In this document: piece by piece, positions 50,612-62,260 of the stretch
Layout: every line of letters begins with the position of its first letter
How positions within the stretch are numbered: the stretch's first letter is position 1
Source of the DNA: Callorhinus ursinus
Taxonomy: Eukaryota; Chordata; Mammalia; Carnivora; Otariidae
Length of the DNA stretch: 64,000 bases
NCBI RefSeq assembly: GCF_003265705.1
Contig: NW_020313140.1
Location: 877,282-941,281, forward strand
Reading direction: 5' to 3'
Program-made: the position numbers and the translations under genes
Notes under the pieces: generated by a model
What the model was told of the DNA's origin: nothing
The model's database searches: none
What the model saw: only the letters and a program-made list of their open reading frames with translations

Positions 50612-53600
50612 CTGGGGCCACCAAAGAGACAAGAGAAAAGGGAGACAGGCCCATGACACGGTCCTCCTCTCAAATGGTGGCTTCAGGGCGGGGGTGGGGG
50701 GTTTGCTCAACTCTGTGGTGGCCACTCACACATGGTCTCCAGGGACTGCACACCAAATGCACTGTGACTTTAGGTGGGTCTGCCTGCCCAGGCGAGGGGC
50801 CAAGGGAACCAAGCCGGAACATAGCAGAACAACTTCCCCAAGTAAGGAGTGAAGAAAGCCCATGACACTGGGAAGCATTTTCCAGGGCGCAGGGACTCAC
50901 AGATGCCTGCTGTGTTTTGGAGAGGTCAGGACACCCCTCAGGACACCTCACCAAACGTTGAACCATATCCACTCACCCGGGGCCCCTCCCGCGCTAGGGA
51001 CATCTAGAGCCTAGGTAGTCACCGGGGAGGGAACATGCGCAGAGGAACAGGTGGGGACCGAAGGGCGTCGGGGATGCAGGCGGGGCGGCGTGGGGCCAGG
51101 GGGCCCGAGGCAGGTCGAGGTAAATAGCTGCTACCTGAGAGACCGGTGATGTCCATTTTCGGCAGATGTCGGGCTTTGAGGACCACCACGGTCAGCCTCT
51201 GTGCCACGGGCTGGTAGGACAGAGACACCTGGAGCTCCCCTCTGCTAATGCACTTCTGTGAAGAGGAAACAGCAGCTGAGAGTCCTGGCCGGGGTGGGGG
51301 CAGGGCAGGGGCAGCGGGTGTGCAGAGGCCAGGGCGGAGGGGCTGCGGAGGGCCGCGGAAGATGTGCATCCCACCAGTGTGTTACTACATTTAACAGGGA
51401 GGGGAAACGGACGCATTCTCATTATAGTCCTGATACTAAATGAAACCAATGGCATGGAGAGGTGGCCTCACCTCTCGTATTCACGAGCGCGAGTCTAAGG
51501 CCAGACTGGTCTGGATTCAAGTCCTGCTGCCCACCCCCTGCCTGTGTGACCTGGACAAGAACTTGACGGCTCTGTGCCCCAGTTTCCTCGTCTGAAGGTG
51601 CAGATAAAGACAGCACTGACCTCACAGCATCATCAAGAAGATTAAATACATTAAAACGGGTAAATGTTTACCTGTGCCCGCGCCTGGAGAAGTGCATTCT
51701 CTCCCATTCCCTCATTCGGTTCTTGCGATAACAGTTTTAGAGCCTGGATGGTGGAAGGCAGGAGACTTGGGGCTCAGCCTTCACTTTGCTGTTCACTCAC
51801 GCTCTGGCTTTGGGCAGGTGTCTGAACTTCCTCCATTCCGCACGGTGAGTATGCACCCCTGCTCTGTCTGCCTCCCAGTGTCTTCTCCAGCCAAGCTGGC
51901 TTCCTCCCCGGTGCCCACAGCTTGGGGTTCCCCTCTTTGAATTTTATTCTAGGCCCTGCTTGGAAAATGAAAAAATGCACTGGCCCCCAAAGGAGATTTT
52001 AAACAATACCTGGATACATTGCTAGGTGCTGGGGGTCCAGAGCTGCTAGGACCTGGTTCTTTCTTGTTTTTCTTTCTCTTTTTCATTTTTCCCGTTTTTT
52101 GTTTGTTTGTTTGTTTTTAATTTTAAGTTGTCTCTATACCCAATGTAGAGCTTGAACTCACAACCCTGAGATCAAGAGTTGCATGTTCCAGTGACTAAGC
52201 TGGCCAGGCACCCAGGATCCAGGTCTTGCTCTCAAGGAGCTTACCATGCCCAGAAGAGACAGAAACACACCTGCCCTCATCAGAGTAGTAAGGAGCCCGT
52301 CTGAGTGCTGCTGGGGCACCCAGGGGAGGGTTTGCCGGCTGACCTCCGGGCTGAGTTTATGAAGGTGAGGAGGAGTCCGTGAGGCGATGTACAGAGGGAG
52401 GACCGGTCAGGACAGGCGGCAGAATGCCGACTGTGAGGGCATTGGGTCCACTGTGTTCCAAGAATGGTGGGAGGGGAGGCGCTGCCCTTGGGATGCTGGT
52501 GGGAGGTGGGGCGGGCGACAGAGAGGGAAACGGGGGCGGGGCGGGGGGCTTCTAACCAAACAGCAGAGCCAGCCGGAGCTCACAGGCGGGGGGATGGCTG
52601 CCGGCCCCGGAGGGACACAGCTGTTGCTGTGTTACTGTTTTACGAAGACTAGTATTGTTCTGGTGAGAGCTGGAGCATGAACTGGAGGGAGACAGGCCCA
52701 GAGGCTGGTGCATCAGGCTGCGGAGGTGAGCGTGGGGCAGGACGCATCTCAGGAAGAGCTCACCGAAGTGGAGGGCAATTTGTGTTTCTAGCTTATTGTT
52801 TTTGTTTTATTTATTTTTTATGTTTCGTTTTCTCGTTTTTTTTTTTTAATTTTAAAAAAAATTGGGGCGCCTGGGTGGCTCAGTCATTAAGCGTCTGCCT
52901 TCGGCTCGGGTCATGATCCCGGGGTCCTGGGATCGAGCCCCGCATCGGGCTCCCTGCTCGGCAGAGAGCCTGCTTCTCCCTCTGCCGCTCCCCCTGCTTG
53001 TGTTCCCTCTCTCGCTGTCAAATAAATAAGTAAAATCTTTTAAAAATAAATAATTTTTAAAAATTTTGTGTGTTTCTGGTTTATAAATTCGGGATGAGGC
53101 TGGGAGAAGGAAAACAAAAAGAGGTGGGGTTCCAGGAATGTTGGACAAAATATGGAAATTTGGGACAAAAATCCCCCTTCTACCAACTCTTATTCCTTGT
53201 ATTCTACAAAGCCTCAAAGAAATGGCACCTACCCCAGGAAGTGTTCTTTGATTGAGCAAGAACAGACTGTACCCACCACCAGCCTTCCATATGCCACAGA
53301 CACACAAAATGACTTATCGTGCGTCTACTCAGAGTTGGCGGGAAAGGGGGAGGGAAAGGGGGAGGGAAAGGGGGAGGGAAAGGGGTTCATGGGGGAAGCC
53401 TACTCTCAGCAAGCACTCCCTACCTGGGGGGGTGCGCAATCTGTGCCGGAACAACAACAGAAAATCACTGAATTAGCTCATCAATGAAAAACAAGGAAAG
53501 AAACCTCAACGTCTGTGCTTGGATTAGAGGCCCAACTCATCTCAAGGAATGAAACTGTACTAATACTTCACATGGCTCAGAAACTTTCCTGAGGCTCTAT

Positions 53601-55935
53601 GTCATTCCAGGAATGTAGGGAAATGTCTCTCCTAGGGCATAAGATGGCTAAAATGTAAACTTAGCCTTTAGCTTTTGAAATTGAAGTCCCAAAGAGAACA
53701 GACTTGAAAAAGGATTTTCATGGCTTTTCTCTGCTAGATTGAAGGCCCACGTTTTTTCCTTACCCATAACATAGATGTTGTCAGCTCTTGATTACGTCCA
53801 CGGGAAGTACCCTCAGCCAGTTTAAAATCCCAGTTTAAAACCCCTTGCCAACTGGTGTTATTCTGGCCTGCTTCCTTTTGACATGAGTCACACCCCAATT
53901 AGAGAACGTAAACTCATTTTTACTGTTAGCTACAGCCAAATGACATCAGGAGAGGAATCACACATGAAAAAGAGAATTAAATGCCATCCAGAAGAACATT
54001 CAGAACCGAGCTGTCCAAAAGTCCACGAATAAGGAAATATGAGCTTGATTTGAGGTCTGTGCCTGGACCACCCTTGAATATGCACATACAGTCTTTAAAT
54101 ACAATTTGAGGGGCGCCTGGGTGGCTCAGTCATTAAGCTTCTGCCTTCGGCTGGGGTCACGATCCCAGGGTCCTGGGATCCAGCCCCGCACCGGGCTCCC
54201 TGCTCCGCGGGAAGCCTGCTTCTCCCTCTCCCACTCCCCCTGCTTGTGTTCCCTCTCTCGCTGTCTCTGTCAAATAAATTAATAAAATCTTTAAAAGAAA
54301 ATACAATTTAAACTTTATACACAGAAGAAGGGGAAAAGAGAAACTTGATTTGAAAAACAAAGTTTTTGAGGGGCACCTGGCTGGCTCAGTCATGGAACAT
54401 GCAAGTCTTTTTTTTTTTTTTTTTTAAGATTTTATTTATTTATTTGAGAGAGAGAATGAGAGATAGAGAGCACGAGAGGGAAGAGGGTCAGAGGGAGAAG
54501 CAGGCCTCCTGCTGAGCAGGGAGCCCGATGTGGGGCTCGATCCCAGGACCCTGGGATCATGACCTGAGCCGAAGGCAGACGCTTAACGACTGAGCCACCC
54601 AGGCGCCCGGAACATGCAAGTCTTGATGGCGGGTTGTGAGTTCAAGCCCCACGCTGGGTGTGGAGCCTACTTAAAAATGAATAAGTAAATAAAACAAACC
54701 CGATCATTAAAAAAAAAAAAGAGTTTTATTTGTAAAAAACAAAAAAATCCTTGACTATAAAATTATAGCTTGGATTTCCTAATTATTTGGTTAAAACTGT
54801 GTTTTGTGAATCACCCTTTAGAGTGAAATGTTTGCAAAATCTAAATCCCCAAGCTCCTTCCCTAGCTTTGGGAAAGTGGACCACTTCTGGTTGCCCTTCT
54901 AATAATTTTCTCCCCTAAAATCACCCCTCAGGCAGCTGTTCTCCATCTGACCCCCCAGCGCTGGCCATTTTATACGGCAGAATGCCTGTCCTGCTCTTAC
55001 TCTGCACCAAAGGCCAGATTTCACGTCCCTCCCCACTCTTTCCCCCCAGTTCTCACTGCAAGTAGCGTCGTCAATGGTTCTTTCTCAAGGGCTCTTTGTC
55101 AGGGGCTGGGAGCAAGCTCCGTTTCCCAGCCCCCCGGCCTGGCGAGGCAGGCAGAAGCACAGGGGCAGAAAGGGTCTTATCCGTGCCTGAAAGAGCTGGG
55201 AGGCTTTGCTCTCAGACAGCAGGCTCCGGCCGCCTTCAGTGAACTCGAGTCTTGAAGAAGACACACAGATGAAGGAAGTGCTCAGGTGAGGCTCTGTTCC
55301 CTGGAATCAGCAGAGCCCCTCCCAGAGTGACCGTCCAGCCACAGGGCCTTTGCACTAGGTGGACCTGCACATCCTCAGCACACCTTCAATGGGGCCAGAA
55401 GTCCCAAGGGCCACCTCCACACAACTCACAGTCACGGGAAAACAAGAGAAACAAAAACATCCCTCATCTTCTCCCCGATATGAAGGCACAGCTACCCTCT
55501 TCCTGGCTCGCTTCTTTCTTTTCAGTCCCTTTTGGCTCCACTGCGGGCCCTCTCAGGGTCCTTACAAACCTGAGATTTTAATAACCCTGTCATTCCCATG
55601 ACCATGGTCACGGGCCATCAACACCAGATGTGGCCCAGGAAAGACAGGAAGTGATTCGGAAAACAGTGACCTGAAGAGACTGGAGGAGTCCAACAACCCT
55701 GCCAATTACTTCTGTTCTTTATCCCCTCGCCCTCTCTGGACCGCCTCCTTCTCCCTGCGGGAGATTTATTACGGGAATGTAAATTCGGGTTAACTTTTAT
55801 CTGAGGGGCGTCTTGCTCGCTCAGTTGGAAGAGAGGAGACTCTTGATCTCAGGGTTGTGAGTTCAAGCTCCACGTTGAGGGGAGAGCCCACTTAAAAAAA
55901 ATGTCCTGAATAAAATATTAGAAAAAAAGCTGCCA

Positions 55936-55973
<38 letters not shown>

Positions 55974-58900
55974 ACGCTCACTACACACACAGCTAGAGGG
56001 CGCCTGGGTGGCTCCGTTCTGAAGCGTCTGCCTTCCGCTCAGGTCATGGTCCCGGGGTCCTGGGATCGAGCCCCGCATCGGGCTCCTGCTTGGCGGGAAG
56101 CCTGCTTCTCCCTCTCCCACTCCCCCTGTTCGTGTTCCCTCTCTCGCTGTGTCTCTCTGTCAAATAAATAAATAAAATCTTAAAAAATTAACCCTTGATT
56201 ATTAATGAAACACCACAGTATACATAATGCCCCAAATCTCTGATCTCTGAGTTAGACTCAAGAATTAGCTTTTTTTTTCTTTAAGATTTTATTTATTTAT
56301 TTGACAGAGAGACACAGCGAGAGAGGGAACACAAGCAGGGGGAGTGGGAGAGGGAGAAGCAGGCTTCCCGCCGAGCAGGGAGCCCGATGCGGGGCTCGAT
56401 CCCAGGACCCCGGGACCATGACCTGAGCGGAAGGCAGACGCTTAACACCGGAGCCACCCAGGCGCCCCATCAAGGGTTACTTTTTAATGCTTCCTATGTC
56501 TTACATATTCATAAGAGCTGAGAGTGCTCTCGGTGATCCCATTAGCCTTCCTGGTCCAGCCTGGATGAGAGCTAGAGAGACGGTGATTGCTGGCCCAGAG
56601 AAAGGAGACGGAAGGGTCAGAGAGGGTGGCCAGTCCTGGGCTTCCTCAGCTGGACTGCAGTGGATAATGGAAAGGACAAGAGGCAATTTTTCTGCTAGGG
56701 AGGGGAAACGCAGTTTCTGCTAAGGAAATGCAGTTGCGGGGGGAGAAGTGCAATTCTCGCCAGTCCCCACCCAGGCTCGTAGGTGGGAGAAGATAACTTG
56801 GCCCCGTATTCTAAGGGGATGCCTTCCACAGACCAGAAAAAGCTCTTTACAGAGTGTGGGGTGGTTCAGAGCAGCTCTAACCGGTGAGCCAAGGGGAGAT
56901 CCAGAAAGGGCAGACTGTTGGCCACAGCAGGGAGGATTGGGAGACAGGTGGAGGCTGCGCTGCAGGGAGGCTTGGGGACTAGGGACCAGGCCGGCACAGT
57001 GACAGCCATGGCTCAGGATGGAACACGGCCCTGCCCACAGGCGCTGGCTCGGGAAACATGCTCAGGATGTCCAGGAGGCTGGAAGGTTCTGGGGCAGGGG
57101 TGCACAGCCTCTGTGTGTCCTGTCTGGGCCTCTCCCAGGGGATGTGTTGCTCAGGATCTTAGCCCTGGCTTGTCCCTCCTGAAGGGAGTTAATAAAGTGG
57201 AAAGAGACTTGGCTCTTGCCAAGAGCCCCTGGCAGTTTAGCAAACGCCATTGTCTGTGCTCCCTGGCCAGTGTCCTGGATTTGAGGCTGTTTTGTTCCCA
57301 GCCCAAACCAGTCCCTTTCCTGGCCAGTCTCTTCCCAGCTGCAGCTTGGCACAGAGCCATTGGCTGGCCTCGGCCTTGGGCTATGAGAGCATGAGCTGTC
57401 TGGGGGCGTCCAGCCAGCCGATGGTCCTACCAAGGCTGGGGCTACAGGGAAGGACGGCTTGGGCAGCTGGAGGAAGGCAGGCAGCGGGGCACTGGGGCTG
57501 CAGGAAAGGGGTGCCAGCGAGCCCGAGCCCCAAGGGCCTGGCAGAACCCTGAGGAAAAGAGATGGCAGGCAAGGGGGAGGGGAGGGAACGGGAGGAGAGC
57601 AGGTCACTGCCCCAGTGTCTATCGGTGCTTCTGACTCCCACCCCAGAGGGTACAAGAGCCCTTGCTGTGGTGGACTCTAGGACGTCTCCTTGTGTCTTGC
57701 CCTTGGACCTGCGTTTATGCCCTGATCAAACCCCCCTAATACTCTGAAAACGCCTGGGCTTCCCAGCCGCTGCAAGGCCGAGCGGTTCTCTGGGCAAGGG
57801 CATGGCTGGGCCAGCGGCAGGGGGACAGGTACCTGGGACATGCTTCGAGGGGCACTGCCCCCTGGTAGAGGGTACACTTCATGCCTGGAGCTCACTGCAC
57901 ACGCAGCCCCTACTGGGCCCGGAAGCCTCTCTTGTCCAGTCCCGAGCCCCCTGCCTCTCCAGAGAGTCCAGTGTGGGCCTGTAGGCGGGCATCAGGAGAT
58001 AAGCATGGCCTCTAAGCTGTGGATCTTTCTGCAAGATGTACCGTTGTTTTCAGTGGCTCTGACATCCTTTCTGAACCTCCCACCTCCTTCTGCACTGACT
58101 CAGGCTCCCTTGCCTTGCTTTACTTTGTCAAAACAGAACAGAAATGTCTGCGAACCACATACATCTCCGGGGACCAAGCCTCACTAATAGTAGAAACAGT
58201 GGCAACAATAACGGTAGTGGGTCCGATTTCTTGGAGGGTCACTGAGCGCGAGGGGCTGTGCAAATGTATCCTCTTGCTTCATGCCTGTGGGGACCTGAGA
58301 TCAGAGTTGCTAAGCTGAGCTAAGTGAGCGGGCGAGATTTGGATTCAAACTCAGCTTCGACTTCAAAGCCCTTGTTATTAGCTACTTACGTTGTACCTTG
58401 AAACAGGAATGAAAGTCTAAATTTAAAATGCCAACGACCTCTTTCAAGGCACCTACTCACTATGGGGCAGTTGCCAAGATGGTCTCTCTCCCCCAGGGAA
58501 CAGTGTGCCAGACACATTATCTCCTCAAATCCTCAAGCCCTCTGAGGAGGATGGTGTTATCAGCTCCATTTTACAGATGGGGAAACAGAAGCCTAGGAGG
58601 GTGCAGTGATCTAGCTTTGCCCCTGGGCTGGGAAGCGGTGAGCTGGGGCGTGATGTCAGCCCGTGTGGACAGAGTGCTCAGTGGACAACCACACTGCCCC
58701 CCAAGTTGTGCAAGAAACGCGTGAACCAGGGGGCATGGGGGCATGTTTCTGACTCCCCTGAAATTACAACTCAAGAGCCAACGCCGGCCCAGTGGGGAGA
58801 AGGCAGGAGGGTGGGCTCTCATTCCCAGGGCTCAGAGGAGGAGGGTCTGCAGCAGGGGCTCGGCCTGGAGGGGGGCTCGGAGGTGAAGCAGCTCACTAAC

Positions 58901-60150
58901 CTGACCTGGGGCTGGACACTAACCTGACCTGGTGGGGGCTGGACAGGGAAGCTGAGGGCAGAATTACTGAAGCCCCGTCATGGTTCACTGGTGGAAGATC
59001 ACACAGGACTTTGGAGAAGAAACCAGCCCCACGTCCTTGATAGGATGAGGGTCTAGACTGGTGGGGACGAGCCTGCTCCAAGTAAGCTGGACTTAGTGTC
59101 AGGATGCCACCCGCGACGTGAAATGTCAGCAGCTACCTACCTGTCCCTCTCTCCTCACGAAGTTCCTTTTGGAGGACGCCCTCCATCTTACTTTGGTTCC
59201 TGCTGATTCTTGACTCCTACAGCCCCTCCCGGCTGTCCATACACCCCCTGCCCTTCCATTTGTTCCCTGAGATTTCATCTCCCCCAACGTCCCGGCCCTC
59301 CCCGACACACTCTTGCTCCTCACCTGGATGTTCCTTTTGGTGATGTCCCTGGTCAGCTGCGCCTTGCCCGTGCTGGGATCCACGCCGGCCAGTGGCACCA
59401 TGACCTCCCCGATGACGTCATCTCGGGAGAAGCGGTCAAAGCTGAGGACAAGGAAGTGCAGCACCAGGTCCTGTAGCTGGCTGTACGGGATGCCGTAGAA
59501 GGTGAAGGTCTCGTCAAACACAGGGTCCAGCGTCTTCCGCAGCACTCTGGTCTTCACCCGATGCCGCTTGTCGGGAAGGATGGTCATTTTGATGTAGGGG
59601 TCAGAACCCTGGGTCTGCTCGTCCATCACCGGCAGCCCGTGGGCCTCCTGGATCGTCACCACTAGGGCTTTTTTCGGGAAGTTATAGTCCACAGAGAAGG
59701 TGAGGGTTCCTAGCATGACATCCTCCTCTGGAGATGACGGAGACGTGGTTTTGCTCTCCCCGGGGGTCAGGCTCGCAACGGGGCTCCTCAGTTCTTCCCC
59801 ATAGTCCACCTTGATGGGTAACTGGTCTATACAGGAGCCGGAGCTGGGTCCCTTGGGCCCTTTGTCGGGGCCCAGCAGGCCAGCCTCTGCCGCATCCACC
59901 AGCACATTCCCGCGCCCCCCTTCCCTCCCAGGGCCATCTCTGTCTCTCCGCACTTTGATGATTTTCTTCTTGTTGCTGAGGGTCTCTGGGTATATGCTGA
60001 TGCCTTTGAGCATATGGATAAACTTATACGGTGGGGTCTTGTGCTTCTTCTCTGCGCGCTGATGGCAGCATGTCCACACAAAGACGGTCACCGAGACGCA
60101 CACTACCAGCACAGATGCCCCGACGAGGCCAGCCACCACTGGGGACACAT
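50301..60150 (-). CDS. SYT11: SYT11 (synaptotagmin-11), last three coding exons; first exon off-window
   Basis: Vesicle-membrane C2-domain protein that does not respond to Ca2+, implicated in restraining endocytosis and in vesicle and membrane traffic in neurons and other cells. Minus-strand coding segments: 60150-59324, 51255-51135, 50611-50301, all GT-AG, giving 419 complete codons. With a first exon of 34 nt (about 11 residues, not found in this window) the protein would be about 430 residues. In order: a TM helix ([19 protein letters not shown]), a CC pair for palmitoylation after it, a basic linker, C2A (about 157-278) with SDPYIKM and [10 protein letters not shown], where a Ser replaces a Ca2+-binding Asp as in SYT4/11, then C2B (about 290-425) with KKKTHVKKC and the ending KWHSLSEY. 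The apparent ATG-started frame reaching 60,178 reads through intron, so it is not the true start. Confidence 0.95.
51135..51255 (-). CDS. SYT11: SYT11 penultimate coding exon
   Basis: Acceptor TTCACAG, donor GTAGCA. Encodes [20 protein letters not shown] through MDITGLS, the beginning of C2B. Confidence 0.95.
51480..51670. repeat. MIR-like fragment in SYT11 intron
   Basis: Wording typical of MIR: 'CCCAGTTTCCTCGTCTGAAGG' type, with a 'TGTGTGACCTGGACAAG' stretch before it. Confidence 0.7.
52091..52214 (-). mobile_element. Short old CAN-SINE subtype
   Basis: Antisense; 'CTATACCCAATGTAGAGCTT', 'CAACCCTGAGATCAAGAGTT', GGCCAGGCACCC. Diverged. Confidence 0.8.
52864..53043 (+). mobile_element. CAN-SINE in SYT11 intron
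   Basis: Plus-strand copy; GGGGCGCCTGGGTGGCTCAG to AAATAAATAAGTAAAATCTT. Near-perfect consensus. Confidence 0.94.
53340..53385. repeat. 12-bp minisatellite (GGGAAAGGGGGA), about 4 units
   Basis: Nearly four exact tandem copies of a purine-only 12-mer. Confidence 0.92.
53390..54095. other. SYT11: SYT11 intron, nothing recognised
   Basis: About 700 bases of AT-rich unique-looking sequence without exon or repeat signals. Confidence 0.45.
54109..54298 (+). mobile_element. CAN-SINE in SYT11 intron
   Basis: Plus strand; flank AAATACAATTT repeated before and after. Confidence 0.93.
54370..54720 (+). mobile_element. Short CAN-SINE, split by a nested antisense copy
   Basis: Head GGGGCACCTGGCTGGCTCAG at 54,370; the remainder ('TTGATGGCGGGTTGTGAGTT' onward) resumes at 54,621 after the inner element. 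Confidence 0.9.
54410..54608 (-). mobile_element. CAN-SINE nested in another SINE
   Basis: Antisense full-length copy; exact 16-bp duplication GGAACATGCAAGTCTT at 54,394-54,409 and 54,609-54,624. Confidence 0.95.
54721..55800. other. SYT11: SYT11 intron, nothing recognised
   Basis: Unique-looking sequence of about 1.1 kb; no supported exon or repeat. Confidence 0.45.
55804..55906 (+). mobile_element. Short old CAN-SINE
   Basis: GGGGCGTCTTGCTCGCTCAG, 'CTTGATCTCAGGGTTGTGAG', A-rich end. No CT-rich half. Confidence 0.85.
55937..55972. repeat. (AC)18 microsatellite
   Basis: Eighteen uninterrupted AC units; likely polymorphic. Confidence 0.97.
55997..56187 (+). mobile_element. CAN-SINE, left member of an inverted pair
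   Basis: Plus-strand full-length copy. No direct duplication is found around it. Its right flank TAACCCTTGAT (56,189-56,199) reappears inverted beside the next SINE. Confidence 0.93.
56270..56468 (-). mobile_element. CAN-SINE, right member of an inverted pair
   Basis: Antisense full-length copy. Its right flank is ATCAAGGGTTA (56,469-56,479), the complement of the flank of the previous SINE; no direct duplication is found. Confidence 0.93.
56480..59323. other. SYT11: SYT11 intron, SINE-free; two MIR relics
   Basis: 2.8 kb with no CAN-SINE next to the large SYT11 exon. MIR-type text lies at about 58,170-58,350 and about 58,500-58,640 ('CCATTTTACAGATGGGGAAA'). No exon that I can support. Confidence 0.55.
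59324..60150 (-). CDS. SYT11: SYT11 large coding exon (TM, linker, C2A)
   Basis: Acceptor CACCTTCAG just above 60,150; donor GTGAGG below 59,324. Opens in split codon D12 ([13 protein letters not shown]), includes [36 protein letters not shown], all of C2A, and ends KRNIQ. Confidence 0.96.
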
Positions 60151-60159
60151 CTGAAGGTG

Positions 60160-61123
60160 GAGACCAGAGGGGTGTCAAGGCAGGTGGACCTCAACCCCCT
60201 GCCCAGACCAACCCCTCTGCAGAGCCAAGGTACCTGCAGCCGAGCCTGCACAGCAACACGCTCTTATCGAGGCCTAGGAGCCTCCCGTCTCTGGGAGATG
60301 CCCCAAGCCATTCTGTCCAACCAATCCATGGCTGTTCCTTTCCACCAAACCTGCATGAAATCCTTCTCTTCCCCAGGAAGCCTTCCCTAAAGAGCCCCAC
60401 CCGACTCCTTCTTCTTTTCTTGGCCTTCTCTTAGCACTTAAGGACTTGGTTCACTCTTACTGATTCGTGTTCCACATAAAGCTGCCTTGTGTTATAAAGT
60501 TACCTTTTACCTCAACCGTTACACAACACACAAGGGCACGGGGCCGGGTCTGGCTTCAGGAGAATATTCCACGGCATCTCGTACAGGGTTTGCCGTGGGC
60601 TCGTGTTGACGGAATGGCCGTCGGGGTGGAAGGATGTAGGGCTGACTCTGGGTGGTCCGGGTAGGGTGTTCAAGGGTGGTAAAAGTGGGTAGGTGGTAAA
60701 AAGAAAGCTGGATCTGAGTACTTTAAAACTATGTTCCAAATTCCAGCTCCCAGCTCCAAATACTTGTTTTATTTTATTTTACTTATTTTTTTTTCAAATG
60801 CTTGTATTTTAAATAGGAAGAAATAAGGACCATGGAGAACGTCAGGCCTTTGCTCAAATATCACCTTCCTTCCCTGACCGCCGCACATAAAAGTTCAATC
60901 TTCTTCCGGCTGAGACCCACGAATCCTAGCCCTGCACAACTTTCTCCTTGTGTCTTACCTTTCTCATACGCGGCAACACACACGCCCGTGAGCACACACA
61001 TAATATACATCGGCACACACACATGTACATGGTTTTACTGCAAGAAATCTATCTTCACTAGAGAATAAGTCTCACCGGGACTGGGATTTTTTCTATTTTG
61101 TTCATTTCTGTCTCACCAGCACT
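60160..61123. other. SYT11: SYT11 first intron (part), nothing recognised
   Basis: Sequence upstream of the acceptor at 60,151. I looked for the short first exon (MAEITN-type start) on the minus strand here and to 64,000 and did not find it. Confidence 0.45.
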
Positions 61124-61139
61124 AAAAATGCAGAGCTGG

Positions 61140-61338
61140 GGGTGCCTGGGTGGCTCAGTCGGTTAAGCGACTGCCTTCGGCTCAGGTCATGATCCTGGAG
61201 TCCTGGGATCGAGTCCCACATCGGGCTCCCTGCTCAGCGGGGAGTCTGCTTCTCCCTCTGACCCTCTTTCCCTTTGTGCTCTCTATCTCTCATTCTCTCT
61301 CTCTCAAATAAATAAAATCTTAAAAAAAATAAAAAAAT
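61140..61338 (+). mobile_element. CAN-SINE, recent
   Basis: Plus strand; exact 16-bp duplication AAAAATGCAGAGCTGG at 61,124-61,139 and 61,339-61,354. Confidence 0.96.
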
Positions 61339-61832
61339 AAAAATGCAGAGCTGGTACTTGGTACATATTTGCTGAATGAACAAATAACTACAGAGAAACA
61401 TTGTTTCCTTCCTTTACTTGTGCCCTTTCCCGTACAAGTGGGACCCCTTAAAGAGTTTGGCGTTTCTTTTCCACTGAAGCCAAACTGGGTTTAGGCCTCA
61501 AAAGTCTCCATAAAAGACCTCTATTTTTCCATATTACTTTTTAGGGGAAGACTTGGGTAGGGCAGGGAGAACTAAGGAAATGAACATGACTGTAACACAT
61601 TCCAGAATCTTCTCGAAACATCCTTCCACCAGGTATCTGCCCGGCTCACTGCCTCACTCACTACAGGCCTCTGCTCAAACCTTACCTCACCAGAAAAGCA
61701 TCTCCTGGCTGCCCCCAGTGAGATATTATCCCTGTCATTCTGCTTTATTTTTCTTCATAGCACTTATTACACCTGACATATTTTGTCTGTCCTCCCTTAC
61801 TAGAGAAGATTGGTAAGAATAGTGACTGTTTT

Positions 61833-62026
61833 TTTGTTTTTTGTTTTTTTATTTGCTTGACAGAGAGAGACACAGTGAGAGAGGGAGCACAAGCAAGGGG
61901 AGCGGGAGAGGGAGAAGCAGTCTCCCTGTGGAGCAGGGAGCCTGATGTGGGGCTTAATCCCAGGACCCTGCGACCATGACCTGAGCCGAAGGCAGACGCT
62001 TAACAACTGAGCCACTCAGGCGCCCC
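61833..62026 (-). mobile_element. CAN-SINE
   Basis: Antisense; flank TGACTGTTTT repeated at 61,823 and 62,027. Confidence 0.93.
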
Positions 62027-62260
62027 TGACTGTTTTGTTCACTGCTATATCCCCACGTCCTAGAATCACGTGGCACCTAGTAAAGTATTCAGAGAACAAA
62101 TGAATCAGTGAATTCAAAACAGCCCCCGCACATTGGAAAAGTGAGTCAATATGATTACATATATCAAAGATAAAGGTAAAATTCTATACTGGTCTTCAAA
62201 ACCTATCAATACACAACGGGAGACCTTACTTGACAAGTCTGAGCAAAAGCAGTCTAGTTG

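Noticed and set aside
55937..55972. Tandem array resembling a CRISPR or regulatory repeat
   Set aside because: Simple (AC)18 microsatellite; CRISPR arrays are not expected in a mammalian genome.
57062..57655. 197-codon minus-strand frame in the SYT11 intron
   Set aside because: Low-complexity Pro/Ser/Leu composition, no recognisable domain, no splice or promoter context.
59126..60178. ATG-initiated 350-codon frame as a complete single-exon SYT11
   Set aside because: Both ends read into introns: the first few residues lie beyond the acceptor at 60,150, and the C-terminal part follows the donor at 59,323. True SYT11 continues in exons at 51 kb and 50 kb.
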